From Azolla caroliniana (Eukaryota > Polypodiophyta): a stretch of 64,000 nucleotides of DNA. Made by a program: the position numbers and the translations under genes. Below the pieces are notes generated by a model. That model saw only the letters and a program-made list of their open reading frames with translations, was not told the origin of the DNA and ran no database searches. Positions 34,401 through 44,154 of this stretch are shown piece after piece. Where the stretch lies: contig JBHGNT010000004.1 in NCBI GenBank assembly GCA_043228905.1, positions 11,966,001-12,030,000 of the forward strand, given 5' to 3'. How positions within the stretch are numbered: the stretch's first letter is position 1; the number at the start of each line of letters is the position of its first letter.

Positions 34401-34552
34401 GTTGTGTGTGCATCTGAATTGACAGAATCACTAGTGGTATAAATATCACTCTCATCTAATGACACCCATGCATCATGCGAAGCATTCGTATCGTGTTCCT
34501 CAATTGCATAAGAGGTAGAACAATGTGATGGACTTCTATTTAAGTCGAACAT
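31415..34552 (-). CDS. MULE transposase with integrase-type zinc domain, FAR1/WRKY-like finger, SWIM finger and zinc ribbon
   Basis: The 1045-residue ORF has no interruption. Residues 1-100 are acidic and Ser/Thr-rich. At 152-210 an H2C2-type integrase zinc-binding pattern appears (His165, His171-Leu-Gly, Thr177, Cys206, Cys208). At about 268-320 a FAR1/WRKY-GCM1-like finger is seen (Cys residues 281-293, then HSGH). The MULE DDE core follows: Asp458 in AIDSTFK, Asp525 in VIDKCWTE, CWFHVKKAW near 562, and Glu655 in NIVERHWQYIK. A SWIM finger lies at 772-783 (CDC to CKH). A zinc ribbon has CMHC at 948-951 and CNHC at 966-969. The enzyme would bind the TIRs and cut and paste the element in the nucleus. 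The start ATG opens the frame; splicing cannot be excluded but is not needed. Confidence 0.92.
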   Translation of the reverse strand: MFDLNRSPSHCSTSYAIEEHDTNASHDAWVSLDESDIYTTSDSVNSDAHTTSETASDDDSMDSDNVNPMNIDLVKYPDARLFMPKGFFTFNKACYQLMVSDILGLCNISLAVLRDANDGVIVDLRSWKRMKQGLVLMEDKEIYLKDSPNLRIPYVEQWEEIVANAHVKTRHLGLKDTLQEIKKGWSIDTRYHGLSRVYVKACIEKCGCQNIQKTTPLDMQHHYTSNAPNEEYVVEESMLREVLDDIQVKYSTCLKKCHTNAKYLESYICHRGGESRRGSKCIRRCKTTKRCGCTFRVNVHRLIGDRKQLSIVVYNQHSGHDPSAPHEVYHLKVHPNVIKCCMDDLFDIGCARHVARISMRKALIHKAKVSLVERVVFRFFMLTKEVHNMASKLNIKKAIAVDDWVLMMQEAYALKEQGKVAYVEPYMPGKQPFVLIMQDKWMLNMCIRLSKNNAWAIDSTFKTNVFGLPLYAAVAPNEHGVGIPLWYMLCTNDTGSQHEQLALEMTLKIIFEKMEGVRPKALVIDKCWTEYIALKNVIEVDSGCWEIVNGKRQQTSCLILLCWFHVKKAWVEHLLPKVHGMERDKLYDHMCRLMYCSKEEEFNQVYGSILEVYKEHKNVCLYIKNCWCNDTWKKTWPKFGRMFSYGHVNTTNIVERHWQYIKYTAFKGRINRPITDLVHALIGDSVTGSWMGGTVLEWFKQKQELSDSGRFLPRANCKDEANRMREAEKIIERYVANPTTIQVMDETRLYFRVLSMSKEDTWYNVYFQASFCDCDDYACKCKHLMCIRLFIEQHMPDSRKELHLIDDALEMRGQDANANFEGGHDESIFATISLVKETIRNFEECLHSMSKEDVNVWNESMLAFCQQMRSDISPLMKDLPQNESIRGLQQNVIENPYGNKRPIVSNVVAFEDIGVAPNNKDKGTRRHGWGIQGCRKRVRLPRRMKVRCMHCNSLVLILDKNQTSHCNHCDSMLPLNHNHGDISIAMKALKGKCILIDDGAECITSAMIVDVHYPDNGGERWFTITNSNGVSTTNIYASKVRILAT

Positions 34553-35356
34553 CGTTCATGCCCCTAAACACACATAATATTCAAGTTTGACATTAAAGAT
34601 TGAAACCACGAAAATAAAAGCAAGAGTAAGTATGCAAACAAAATTTGGTAAAAGGGAATATAAGTGCATGTTTTACTCAATATCTTTCTAGTATGTGCTC
34701 ATAGTGCTCATTTCTCCTATCTCTCTTTACCAATTTTCTGTTTCCCTCTTTATGTCTCAATATCATGTTTCATATATCACTTCTCCTATCTCACTTTACC
34801 AAATTACTATTTCCCTTTTTATGTCTCAATAATGATGAAAACATGTTTTACTCAATAATAATGAAAACATATAATGTTTGGTGACATAATAATCTTGAAA
34901 TCTCTATTTTTTTCTCTGTTTTCATTATTATGTCACCAAACATTATATGTTTTCATTATCTCATGATATTGAGACATAAAAATGTTCAAATGAAAAAACA
35001 GAAAAAACATAAATATGTATGAGGTAAAACAAAAGAAAATCATAGAAATAAAAAGAGAAAAGTTTCATTTACATACCTGTGATTCTTGCTTGCAAGTTGC
35101 GATAGAGAAGTGGTCGACGAGGAAAGAGAGAAGAAGACACAGAATATGTCGATTTTGAACCCTAAATGAAAAAACAGAAAAAAGCATAAATATGTATGGG
35201 GTAAAATAGAAATCCATCATGTTCATAAGTGGAGAAAAGTTTATTTGCACACCTGTGATTCTTGCTTGTGATAAAGAGAAGAAGACACAGAAGAAGACAC
35301 AGAAGATACAGAAACAGAGAAGCGAGGAAACAGAGAAGAAGACACAAAAATTCACG
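34553..35356 (-). promoter_or_regulatory. Upstream region of the MULE transposase with foldbacks
   Basis: This AT-rich region lies between the ORF start and the right TIR. A perfect inverted repeat of about 36 bp sits at 34858-34893 and 34924-34959, flanked by a second pair (TTTATGTCTCAAT near 34820 and ATTGAGACATAAA near 34968). Direct repeats of about 80 bp (34708-34830) precede it. No clear TATA box can be assigned. The foldback might be a small nested MITE or a regulatory structure. Confidence 0.5.
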
Positions 35357-35592
35357 ATTTTGAATTTCCCCCAAATAGACCCCAAAATAGTTTTCTCTCT
35401 CTTACTTTTCATTTTTGTTTTTTAATGTTTTTTTGCTTTTTATTTTTTCTTATTTGTTTTTATTTGTTTTTATTTTTATTTGTGCTTGGACGGCCTTGAT
35501 CATCCGAGATTCCCGAGATGAGTTCAAGGCCGTCCAAGCCCTAGATTCACTCCCTCTTCACATTTATGAACCTGAGGTCGAATAGAGACGAG
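35357..35592 (-). repeat. Right terminal inverted repeat of the MULE
   Basis: It ends GACGAG at 35592. It contains a perfect 16-bp inner inverted repeat, GCTTGGACGGCCTTGA at 35484-35499 with its complement at 35524-35539. It is followed by the 12-bp direct repeat 35593-35604. Confidence 0.9.
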
Positions 35593-35604
35593 GCTATAGA
35601 GAGG

Positions 35605-36451
35605 ATCCTTGGGTACATACATACATACATACTTAGTTAGGCTCTTAGAAATGCGAGCCATCTCGAGTGTGAAGCTAAGGCTGCCAAACAAAGAGATGAC
35701 CAATTTCAGAGTGCAGAAACAGCATACAACAGGCAGCAGGCAGACACATAGAGACCTCAGACCATCGCTTTTTGTTTGGAAAACAGATTATAAAATATCT
35801 CAGGTAATAATATACATACATATTACATCTTATGGTTGTACATAGCAATCATTCATTGTCTCTGATTCAAATCGAAAAAATCTGTACGATTTGAAGAACA
35901 CTGAAATAGGATCAATCATCACGTATTAAGGTTAAAACAACACATAGCTAAATCCATCATTTGAGAGAGGAGTCTGCCTGCCCAACCATCTCTTCGCGTT
36001 TCTTAGATACATATCGAGAGGTTTAGATTGTATTTAGCTCTAAGCTGACACATAATGCATTTCTTTTTCTTTATGCCCAACATGGTATTACAGTGAATCA
36101 TACCCACCATTCGAACAATCCTCATTGTAGATTCTTAGAGTACCCTAGACATTTGTCACCCAAAGAGGTGCATGTCTGTCACTTAGTGTCTCAGCATTTA
36201 TGCCTAACATGTTTTTGAGCATCATATCTACCATTTGAAACATGCATCTCTATAGAAGTCTCATAAATATTTATCACCGGAGAAGGTGCTTGTGCGTCGT
36301 TGGGCTCTACAGCAGATCTGTCAAATGTAAGGTTGCAATGACTGCCATGGCTTGGATGTGTGTGATCTTTGGGACTTTGGATCTTCAGTGTTGTATGATA
36401 CAACACATTGGGGGAGGTACGTTGTTTGTGCATGTGACATTGACCAGACTG
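35605..36451. other. Intergenic DNA between the MULE and the tRNA-like remnant
   Basis: No gene is recognised. It holds (CATA)n at 35613-35632. There are also two loosely similar stretches, near 36073-36180 and 36194-36300, that share words such as TATGCC, CATCATATC/GAATCATACCCACCATT and GTCACC; they may be diverged copies of one repeat. Confidence 0.5.
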
Positions 36452-36525
36452 ATGTTCTTCAGTTGGTAAGGGTGTTTTATGGATACCAGAAGGTCGTGCA
36501 TTTGATCCCTATCTTCTGCAAGGTC
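36452..36525 (+). repeat. tRNA-like remnant, probable SINE head
   Basis: The segment has a box A-like TTCAGTTGGTAAGGGTG at 36458-36474 and a box B-like GTGCATTTGATCCCT at 36496-36510, spaced as in a tRNA gene. The stems are not well formed and the box B has changed from GGTTCGA. This looks like the Pol III promoter of a tRNA-derived SINE or an old tRNA pseudogene, not a working tRNA. Confidence 0.4.
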
Positions 36526-36707
36526 ACCCCATAAATAAATTAGTAGGATTGGAACTCAAGATAATATGCCCAATCCCCACATTCACAAGGTCCTAGTAAA
36601 TTAGTGAGATTGGAAACCAAGTGATACATCCTCCAATACATATAAGAAATGAAAAAGAGAGTGCGTTATATATACTTCAGCAGAATGTCTGATATAGAAG
36701 AAAAAGT

Positions 36708-38777
36708 ATGACAAAGAAATTGCTTCACTGCAGTCATGGTGAAAAAAGTGACACTTTTGCTGAGCTGCTCAAGCTTTGCACCAAGAAAAAAGACCTTTCT
36801 GAAGGTATTAGACTTCATGATGATATCTTTAAAAAGGGATTGCTTCAAAAGAGTCCTTACCTAGCTAGCATTCTAATCACTTTGTACTCTAAATGTGGGG
36901 TTCTTGCAAAATCACAGAAAGTTCACGAAGAGCTTCATGTCAGAAATGCAGTTTCATGGTCTGCATTGATATCAGCATATGCCCGAGAAGCTCGAGGTCA
37001 CGAAGCACTGAACTGTTTTGGGCAAATGCAAAATGAGGGCTTCTCTCCAGATGCCATCACATTCATTTCTGTCTTGAAGGCATGTGGTAGCTCCAGAGAT
37101 ATCAATAAGGGAAAAGAAATTCATGAGGAGGTTGTTTGTAGAGGCTTTCTCAATAAGAATATCACCCTTGGGACAGCCTTGTTGGATATGTATGTGAAAT
37201 GTGGCATGTTGAGGAAATCATGGGAGGTTCTAGAAGAGCTTCCTGAACGAAATGAAGTGACTTGGTCAGCATTAATTGCAGGGTATGCTCAACAAGGGCA
37301 TGTTCATGAAGCATTTAACTGCTTCATGATGATGCAATATGAGGGCCTCTCTCCAGACTCAGTTACCTTCACTTCCATTTTGAAGGCATGTGGCAGCATA
37401 TATGCACTGGAAAAAGGTCAACTGATACATGATGAAATTGTCGACAGGGGATTGCTGAAGAAAGACAATTTTCTTGGTAATGCATTGGTGGATATGTACG
37501 CAAAATGTGGTGCACTTGCAAAAGCACAACTAGTGCATGATGAATCCAATGTTCAAAACATTGTCTCTTGGTCGGCGCTAATTTCTGGGTATGCTGAACA
37601 TATGCACGGCCATGAAGCACTTGATTGTTTTCGAAGAATGCAACTCGAATGCATTTCTCCTGATACTATTACTTTTATTTGCATTTTGAAGGCTTGTTGT
37701 GGTACATTGTCTATTCATAAGGGCCAACAAATTCACCATGAGATTATCAGCAGAGGCTTGCTAGAAAAGAATGGTGTGCTAGGCAATGCTTTGGTAGATA
37801 TGTATGTCAAATGCGGTATGCTTCCGAAAGCACAACAGGTTCATGACAATCTTCAAGATCGAAATGTTGTCTCTTGGTCTACGTTAATTGCTGGGTATGT
37901 AGAACAAGGACAAGGTCATGAAGCACTAAACTGTTTCGAATGGATGCAAAATGAAGAAGGTTTGTATCCAAATATGGTCACTTTCACATGCATCTTGAAA
38001 GCTTGTGCCATTACAGGAGCTATAAACAAGGGTAAAGAAATCCATGATTTGATTCTTCGTAGGGGCTTGCTAGAGAAAGATATTGTGCTTGGCAATGCTT
38101 TGGTTGATATGTATGCCAAATGTGGCATGTTCACAGAAGCACAAGAAGTACATGAGCAGATTCCTGTTAGAACTATAATTTCTTCAAATGCACTAATTGC
38201 TGGATATGCACACAAGGGGAGAGGTCACGAAGCTCTAGACTGTTTCTACCGAATGCAATGTGAGGGCCTCTCCCCGAATGATATAACTTTCTTATGTGTG
38301 CTGAATGCATGCAGCCAATCAGGGCTGGTGGATGAAGCTGAAATGCATTTTATGAATATGGGCAATGTATATGGCATCAAACCAAATGTGGAGCACTATA
38401 CTTGGATGGTGCTTATTTTTGCTTCTGTGGGAGATTTTGATAAGGCAATGTCTGTGATTCGAACAATACCAACACCTTGTGATTATTGTCCAATTTGGCA
38501 TGCACTGTTGGGCGCTTGTAGAAAATGGGGAAATGTGGAACTTGGGAGATTGGCTTTTGATTGGGTACTACAACTCGATAATACATGTGCTGCAGCTTAC
38601 GTGCTTATGTCTAGTATCTATGCAGCAGCTGGTATGCAAGAGGATGCAAAAATGGTTGATATCATGAGACTGAAAAACATGGTTTCTGCACAGCCGGAAA
38701 GCCTCAAGTGGGTGGATTCAAGTGGCAGTGCTTATTTGTTTTTTGTATGTGAACCGCACGCATCTTTTCATAATTGA
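36708..38777 (+). CDS. PLS-class pentatricopeptide-repeat protein, E subgroup
   Basis: A single-exon ORF of 689 residues, as is usual for plant PPR genes. It has five rounds of about 101 residues, each with an S motif (SWSALISAYAREARGHEAL type), an L/P pair (TFISVLKACGSSRDINKGKEIH type) and a NALVDMYAKCG-type motif. Residues from about 590 form the E1/E2 region (PIWHALLGACRKWGNVELG, then YVLMSSIYAAAGMQEDAKMV). The last 30 residues (DSSGSAYLFFVCE) resemble the start of the E+ region, then the protein ends; there is no DYW deaminase. Such proteins bind organellar RNA base by base and guide C-to-U editing or other processing, usually with a partner deaminase. An organelle-targeting sequence is not obvious in the short N-terminus. 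A TATATATAC lies at 36668-36676, about 30 bp upstream. Confidence 0.9.
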   Translation: MTKKLLHCSHGEKSDTFAELLKLCTKKKDLSEGIRLHDDIFKKGLLQKSPYLASILITLYSKCGVLAKSQKVHEELHVRNAVSWSALISAYAREARGHEALNCFGQMQNEGFSPDAITFISVLKACGSSRDINKGKEIHEEVVCRGFLNKNITLGTALLDMYVKCGMLRKSWEVLEELPERNEVTWSALIAGYAQQGHVHEAFNCFMMMQYEGLSPDSVTFTSILKACGSIYALEKGQLIHDEIVDRGLLKKDNFLGNALVDMYAKCGALAKAQLVHDESNVQNIVSWSALISGYAEHMHGHEALDCFRRMQLECISPDTITFICILKACCGTLSIHKGQQIHHEIISRGLLEKNGVLGNALVDMYVKCGMLPKAQQVHDNLQDRNVVSWSTLIAGYVEQGQGHEALNCFEWMQNEEGLYPNMVTFTCILKACAITGAINKGKEIHDLILRRGLLEKDIVLGNALVDMYAKCGMFTEAQEVHEQIPVRTIISSNALIAGYAHKGRGHEALDCFYRMQCEGLSPNDITFLCVLNACSQSGLVDEAEMHFMNMGNVYGIKPNVEHYTWMVLIFASVGDFDKAMSVIRTIPTPCDYCPIWHALLGACRKWGNVELGRLAFDWVLQLDNTCAAAYVLMSSIYAAAGMQEDAKMVDIMRLKNMVSAQPESLKWVDSSGSAYLFFVCEPHASFHN

Positions 38778-39767
38778 ATGTATTCTATTTACATGAGTTT
38801 AACACTTCAGAACTAGGCATTGTCCTCACCGGCGTGTATGAAAGAAAGCCATACATACGCAAATGATGTTAGGGTAGACATGGACCTCTGGTGATATAGT
38901 GGATGCAATCATGGACCTTCCACTAGACCAGTTTCAGATTGTCTTTCGGTGCTTTGAAGCACCATAATCAAGAAAGCATTTTGTACATTAACATTCTTTT
39001 GTTGGTTTTTCACTTCATATTCAGGTTCCCCGCTCTTTTGTACATTAACATTCTTTGTGGGTCTTTCGCTTCATATTGAGAGGTTTCCCACTCTCTAGTA
39101 ATACAAGTTACTCCCAAAAATTGAAGGAAAATGGGGTAATTGGTATGATTGTATTATTGTCTTGAAGAATATGAAAAAATGCTATAAGTTTTTTATGTTC
39201 ACATCCAAGGAGAGTACTCTATCTAAATCACTAGTTAGCTTGTATTTAGATTCATAAGGACTTATAGTTATATATTGTGCTTCTAATCCAATAGGTTAGC
39301 ATTTGCTGATTTAGATCCAATTTGTAGGAAAACTTCTTGATGAACGGTTCTTTATTCCCATTGCTTTAAACTAAGACTTTTTGGTGAAATTTGAGGTTTG
39401 GTGTATTCTATAAATGACTTTTGTCCCCTTAACAAATATAGGTTAAAGTTTGTGTTCACATAAAACCAAAGGTGTCATTTATTTACCATATGTTTTCCTA
39501 TATGTTTCTCTACATAGAACCATCTTTTTCATGTATATACCAAAATTTTCATCAAGTAGTTCATATTCTAAATTTCACATATATAAAAGACAGAAACTAT
39601 TTGAGTTCAACACTAAATGCTCTAGCATCTCTTTTCTGAGTTGAATGACAATCAAGGGTTTTCTTGGTGATATGAAATTTGGGTTCTTTGTATGTTCTAT
39701 TTATGTGAATCTAATGGGAGGGTGAATTTTTTACTAGTCGTGGAGGAGACATTATATATATAAAAAA
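38778..39767. other. 3' region of the PPR gene and intergenic DNA
   Basis: It includes a tandem duplication of about 57 bp at 38980-39093 (TTTTGTACATTAACATTCTTT starts both copies). Otherwise it is AT-rich with no coding pattern. Confidence 0.6.
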
Positions 39768-39935
39768 GGGAAAAGTACTAGGATACCCCTGGAAGTTCAT
39801 CTATTTACCAGAATGCCCCTGGAAGTTCCAAGTAGTGTAATTTTTTGGACATAGGGGTAAGTTTGGTAAATTTGGAACTTCCAGGGGCATTCTGGTAAAT
39901 AGACGAACTTCCAAGGGTATCCTGGTACTTTTCCC
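39768..39935. mobile_element. 168-bp foldback MITE
   Basis: Two 63-bp arms (39768-39830 and 39873-39935) are inverted complements with about three mismatches. The ends read GGGAAAAGTAC and GTACTTTTCCC. TAAAAAA at 39761-39767 and 39936-39942 is the probable target duplication. There is no coding capacity; it would need a transposase in trans. The superfamily is not clear from the ends. Confidence 0.8.
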
Positions 39936-39942
39936 TAAAAAA

Positions 39943-42182
39943 AAACCAAAGGTTAATGACAAGTTGAGCTATAATGCATATATTGCTATGCTCTTATATA
40001 GGCCAAATTGGCCTCTTTATGTAGGACCTAAAAAAGCAATGTATGGAATGGTGGTGACTAGCATGTTAAAACACTTCTATAGGATCTTTTAAAAGCAATG
40101 TGTCCAGGGGGGGTAACTAACAAGTTAATACACTTCCATAGGATCTTTTCGTAGCAATGCATGGAATGGTGGTGATTAGCATGTGCTTTGGGGTTTCATT
40201 TCCAAAATTTCCCTCCCTTCCTTTAGTGCAACTTGTGTAAAAAAGGTAGGGCATTTCCTTGATGTTTCTATTATTATAACGTTCCAATGAAGCCCATACT
40301 ATGATCTAGAGTAAGAAAATGAAATGACCTCTCCACAAAGAGAATTTAAGAAACAAGACATAACGAGCGAAAGTCATAGTGATGCACTACCTCTCCTTTG
40401 TTAATGTATGATGGATGGGCTGAGCTATCAAGAGATCATCATATTACATCTCATGGTCATTGAGTTAACCTATAAATTTATGAAAGATATAACTTCCCTT
40501 ATTTCAAAGAGAATAAATCAACATTAAAGTTGAAGAATAAAATAACTTGAGCTTCTTGCTTTTATCTTTACATATAACATTCATAAAAAAAGGTTGGAAA
40601 CTTGGGTCTCTTTTTTACATTGTGGCTTCCTTCTAATGAATGAATTAGAGAACGACATTTTGTGAGCTCTTCTATCTAGAGGGAGACTAAGGAAATATGT
40701 TTTTCCTTTTCACTACAAACTACACACAAGTGTAAGGGGGTGTCGACTCTTGATAGAAAGGTACAAATATGAACTCATATTTAGGCACTGCGTTGAAAAT
40801 GTACTAAATATTCAACACTTCATCTATCTTAAATCACCACGCAAACTCCATAATTTGTAAGAATTGCAACACTCCATTCTTGTTCGTAAGCATTTGCACA
40901 CAACTTGGAACCATCGTGCACAAATGGAATGTCTGCCGGCCGAGCTCCATTTTAGTTACCGATACGTCTTCCTAAATGAGGAAGTGTGAAGACAAGGAAA
41001 TACGAGCAAAAGAATTGCACATATGGTCTCGTCGGAGTCTCCGAAGAGGAAATGTTGAAGGAAACTATTGCAAGAGCTTTTGGTGAATGAAAGCATGGCT
41101 GCAATTGCATAAGAAGAGTTTAGCATAGAATAACAAGGAATGCACCAAGTTCAGTGTTGTAATAGAGGACATTTAAGAAATGCACCAAGTTTAGTGATAT
41201 AATAGAGTACATTTAATGTGCAACTGACATGTGGTAGATTCAGGGAACATCTTAGCTTCTGAGTTGATAGTAAAGATCAATGTCATCATATGTAATAATG
41301 TAATAAATGTTTCAGATTTGAGGATGAAATGCCATGTAGCTCATTGCGATTAATAAGACGAGTAGTTTGTACGCTAGAATAACATTGCTTCTTGGGATTT
41401 ATAAAGATGAGGGAAATTTATGCCGATCGTAAACAATGCATCATTGTTTTTTCTCTTGCAGAGAAAGATTCGGTTGAAATATCATTGGTTCCAACAAGGC
41501 ATCATGTGCTCTAAAGGAGGCTTAGAAGCATGACTTTTTTTACACATCATATAAGAGACCTTAGACGTGCCCACCAATCTAATCTAATAAATTATTTCTT
41601 CGCGATAAATCCTTATTGGAATTCCCAGATTTAGGCAATGGGTTGAACGCAACATTTATGGTAGAGATTCTTCATATTTTAGTTTAAGGTCATGCCCAAT
41701 AATAGCTGATTTCTCTTGAATATGTATGTCCTGGGTTTACAAATTGGAAATGATCATGTTGTTGCCTTTTAAAGGAGGAGGATGCAAAGGGAAAGGTTAT
41801 ATGATTATGAGAGTTGAGATAAGCCTCGTTGCCAAATCAGAATGGCTTCTTTTTTGCCAATTAAAAATTTGACAGCATTTGTATGTTCAGGAAAAGAACA
41901 AAGCCTTCACGTGTCTTAAAAATTCAAATTCTAACAAAGGTCCGAAGTATACCACTCTATTTGGCGACAATGAATGAATGATATAAGTCTATTGAAACAT
42001 CCATAGTAGCTCTCACACATACACGTAAAGGGAATCACATCCATCTGATGAAGAAACAATGTAATTTGTGGCCGATCTTAATAATATTTGTAATAATAAT
42101 AAGAAGAAGAATATATGTAGCCCATCCAACCAACGATTGATTCTCCACTATTCGTAGAGCTAGCTGCCTGCACACCCACCTC

Positions 42183-42185
<3 letters not shown>
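39943..42185. other. Intergenic DNA with small tandem repeats
   Basis: At about 40021-40190, three copies of a 60-62 bp unit (TAGGATCTTTTAAAAGCAATG type) lie in tandem. At about 41137-41215, a 40-bp unit is duplicated (AATGCACCAAGTT starts both). No gene is recognised in this 2.2 kb. Confidence 0.55.
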
Positions 42186-42234
<49 letters not shown>

Positions 42235-42652
42235 GGATTAAAACAACAAGCACCTTATATTGTATGAGTATGTATAATACCCTGACCCCCTTATTATTAT
42301 TATTATATAAGTTAGTTAGTTAAGGAGGAGGAGGAGGTAAGTGGGAGAAAAAGGCTCCACTTTACATACTTCACGGCAGAACGCCAGACAAAGGATTCAG
42401 TCAGTCAGTCAGCCCAGTCATTTCCTTCCTTCCTTCCTCCCTCCTCCAACATATGTATGTATGTACATACGTACATACTACTCAATGCTCATACATACAT
42501 ACATACATACATACATACTCAATACATACATACATACATACATACATACATACATGATACTCAATACATATGTATGTATTGATATGAATGAATGAATGAA
42601 TTGCAATTCGATTCCTACGTGTGCTCTCTCTCTCTCTCTCTCTCTCTCTACC

Positions 42653-42688
<36 letters not shown>

Positions 42689-43282
42689 CGCTCAGGCCAA
42701 AGCAAATAAAAAAGCCAAACAAACGCCAAAAAGCTTGGGTTCGCCATATAACACAGAGACAGAGACAGAGAAAGAGACAGACTAGACTGCCTATGATTTC
42801 TTCTCAGATCTCTATACATACATATATATGTAGTTCCTGCCTGCATCATACCTTCCCTTCTTCTTCCGACAGACCCGAGACAGCCAGCTCTTCATCGCCG
42901 CTTCTCTTTTTACTTTTTTGTTTTTTTTACCACCCACCACCCCCCTTCAGCTCCTTCCTTTCCTGCTTCCATTCACAGATTCCGCCGGATCTCTGCAAAC
43001 TTTGACGACTAAATCTCTAACTCTCTCTCTCTCTCTCTCCCCCCAAGTTATGTATGTACCACCAGTAAACGTACTAAATTTGTGTGCGCACTCACAGTAT
43101 GTACAACCTTTCTAAACAGAGGCGCGAAAATTACTGAAATTCGACTCCGGCTTTTGCTGCATTTTCCGGTATGGTTTGGTTTGGTATGCTATGGTAGGTA
43201 TTATGCTATGTATGCTATGGAAAGAGAGAAGAGAAGAGAAGAGAAGAGAAGTAACTGCTCCCTCCCTCCCTGCATATTATGC

Positions 43283-43320
<38 letters not shown>

Positions 43321-44154
43321 CTGGCAAACGTAGCAGAGAGCAGACAGGAGGCAGAGAATTAGGCGTTCCGAGTTTCCTATTCGCCATTTCTTAATCTTCT
43401 TCTGGACCACCCTACCTAAACCTTCATCATCCTAGTACTCTTCTATCTGCTTCTTCTTCTATCTTCTTCTTTCTTTTTTTACTTACTCGTCTGACTAATA
43501 AGCCAGCCTTACCGCTAGCTACAGAGAAGGAGAAAGGAGAAAGAAGCTTCTTCTTCACGTAAACCACCACCATAAAGAAAATCCAGGATCGATCATCAGA
43601 AAGAATGTTGTGAGAAACCAGCAAACCCCCTTGTTTCTTGCTTCCTCACCTCACCTCACCTCCTCTCTGAATTTCCAATTTCCATCCCCTTCCCTTCTTC
43701 TTCTTTTCTCTTCTCTCTTCTCTCTTCTTTTCGTTTCGTTGTCGTTGTAGTTAGTCCCTCTCTCCTTTTTTCTTCACATGGTCAAAGCTCATCTTTAGGT
43801 TTTATTTATTATACATAACATACATACATACATACATACATACACACACACATACACATATATATAAGGTATCTTAACGTGCCCTTTTGTCCTTACCTTT
43901 GCCGCTTTCTCTTTCTCTTTCATCTTTTCTAGAGCCTTTTCTCCCTTCTCTCTCTCTCTCTCGGAAACCTGCAAATCTTGCATTCGCCATTGTTATAATC
44001 ATCATAAGCTTTCTAATTCACAAACAGATCTTCTGCCTAAACTTCTTCTTCTTCTTCTTCTTCTTCTCCTCCCTCCTCCCTCCTCCCTCAAGCTTCATAT
44101 ATATAACCTTAGGTATAAAGCTTTGTGCCTCGCATGATATTTACTCTTTAGAGA
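42186..44154 (+). promoter_or_regulatory. Upstream and probable 5' UTR region of MAP70, microsatellite-rich
   Basis: It contains (GA)n at 42186-42231, TATTATTATTATATAAG near 42290-42310 (TATA-like), (CATA)n at about 42490-42555, (CT)n and (CA)n at 42624-42686, GAGAA repeats at 43219-43250, (CT)n at 43287-43316, (CATA)n near 43818-43842, and CTT-rich leader sequence up to the ATG at 44155. Pyrimidine-rich leaders are common in plant 5' UTRs. The transcription start and any leader intron cannot be fixed by eye. Confidence 0.45.

Larger units (their letters stand above)
28792..35592 (-). mobile_element. Complete Mutator-like element (MULE), apparently autonomous
   Basis: A 6801-bp DNA transposon. 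The ends are imperfect inverted repeats (28792-29014 and 35357-35592) that start CTCGTC and share ATTCGACCTCAGGTTCATAA. They are flanked by 12-bp direct repeats. One long intact transposase ORF is on the minus strand. The right 1 kb (34553-35592) is its upstream region and contains a strong foldback. The left 2.4 kb (28792-31414) is downstream, with a minisatellite, a (GA)n tract and no recognisable gene. Good ends, an open ORF and a clean duplication make recent activity plausible. Confidence 0.92.

Noticed and set aside
36452-36525. A functional tRNA gene
   Set aside because: The acceptor and anticodon stems do not pair properly and box B is degenerate.
42478-42849. Minus-strand frame rich in Tyr, Val, Cys and Met
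   Set aside because: It is translated from tetranucleotide and CA/CT microsatellites.
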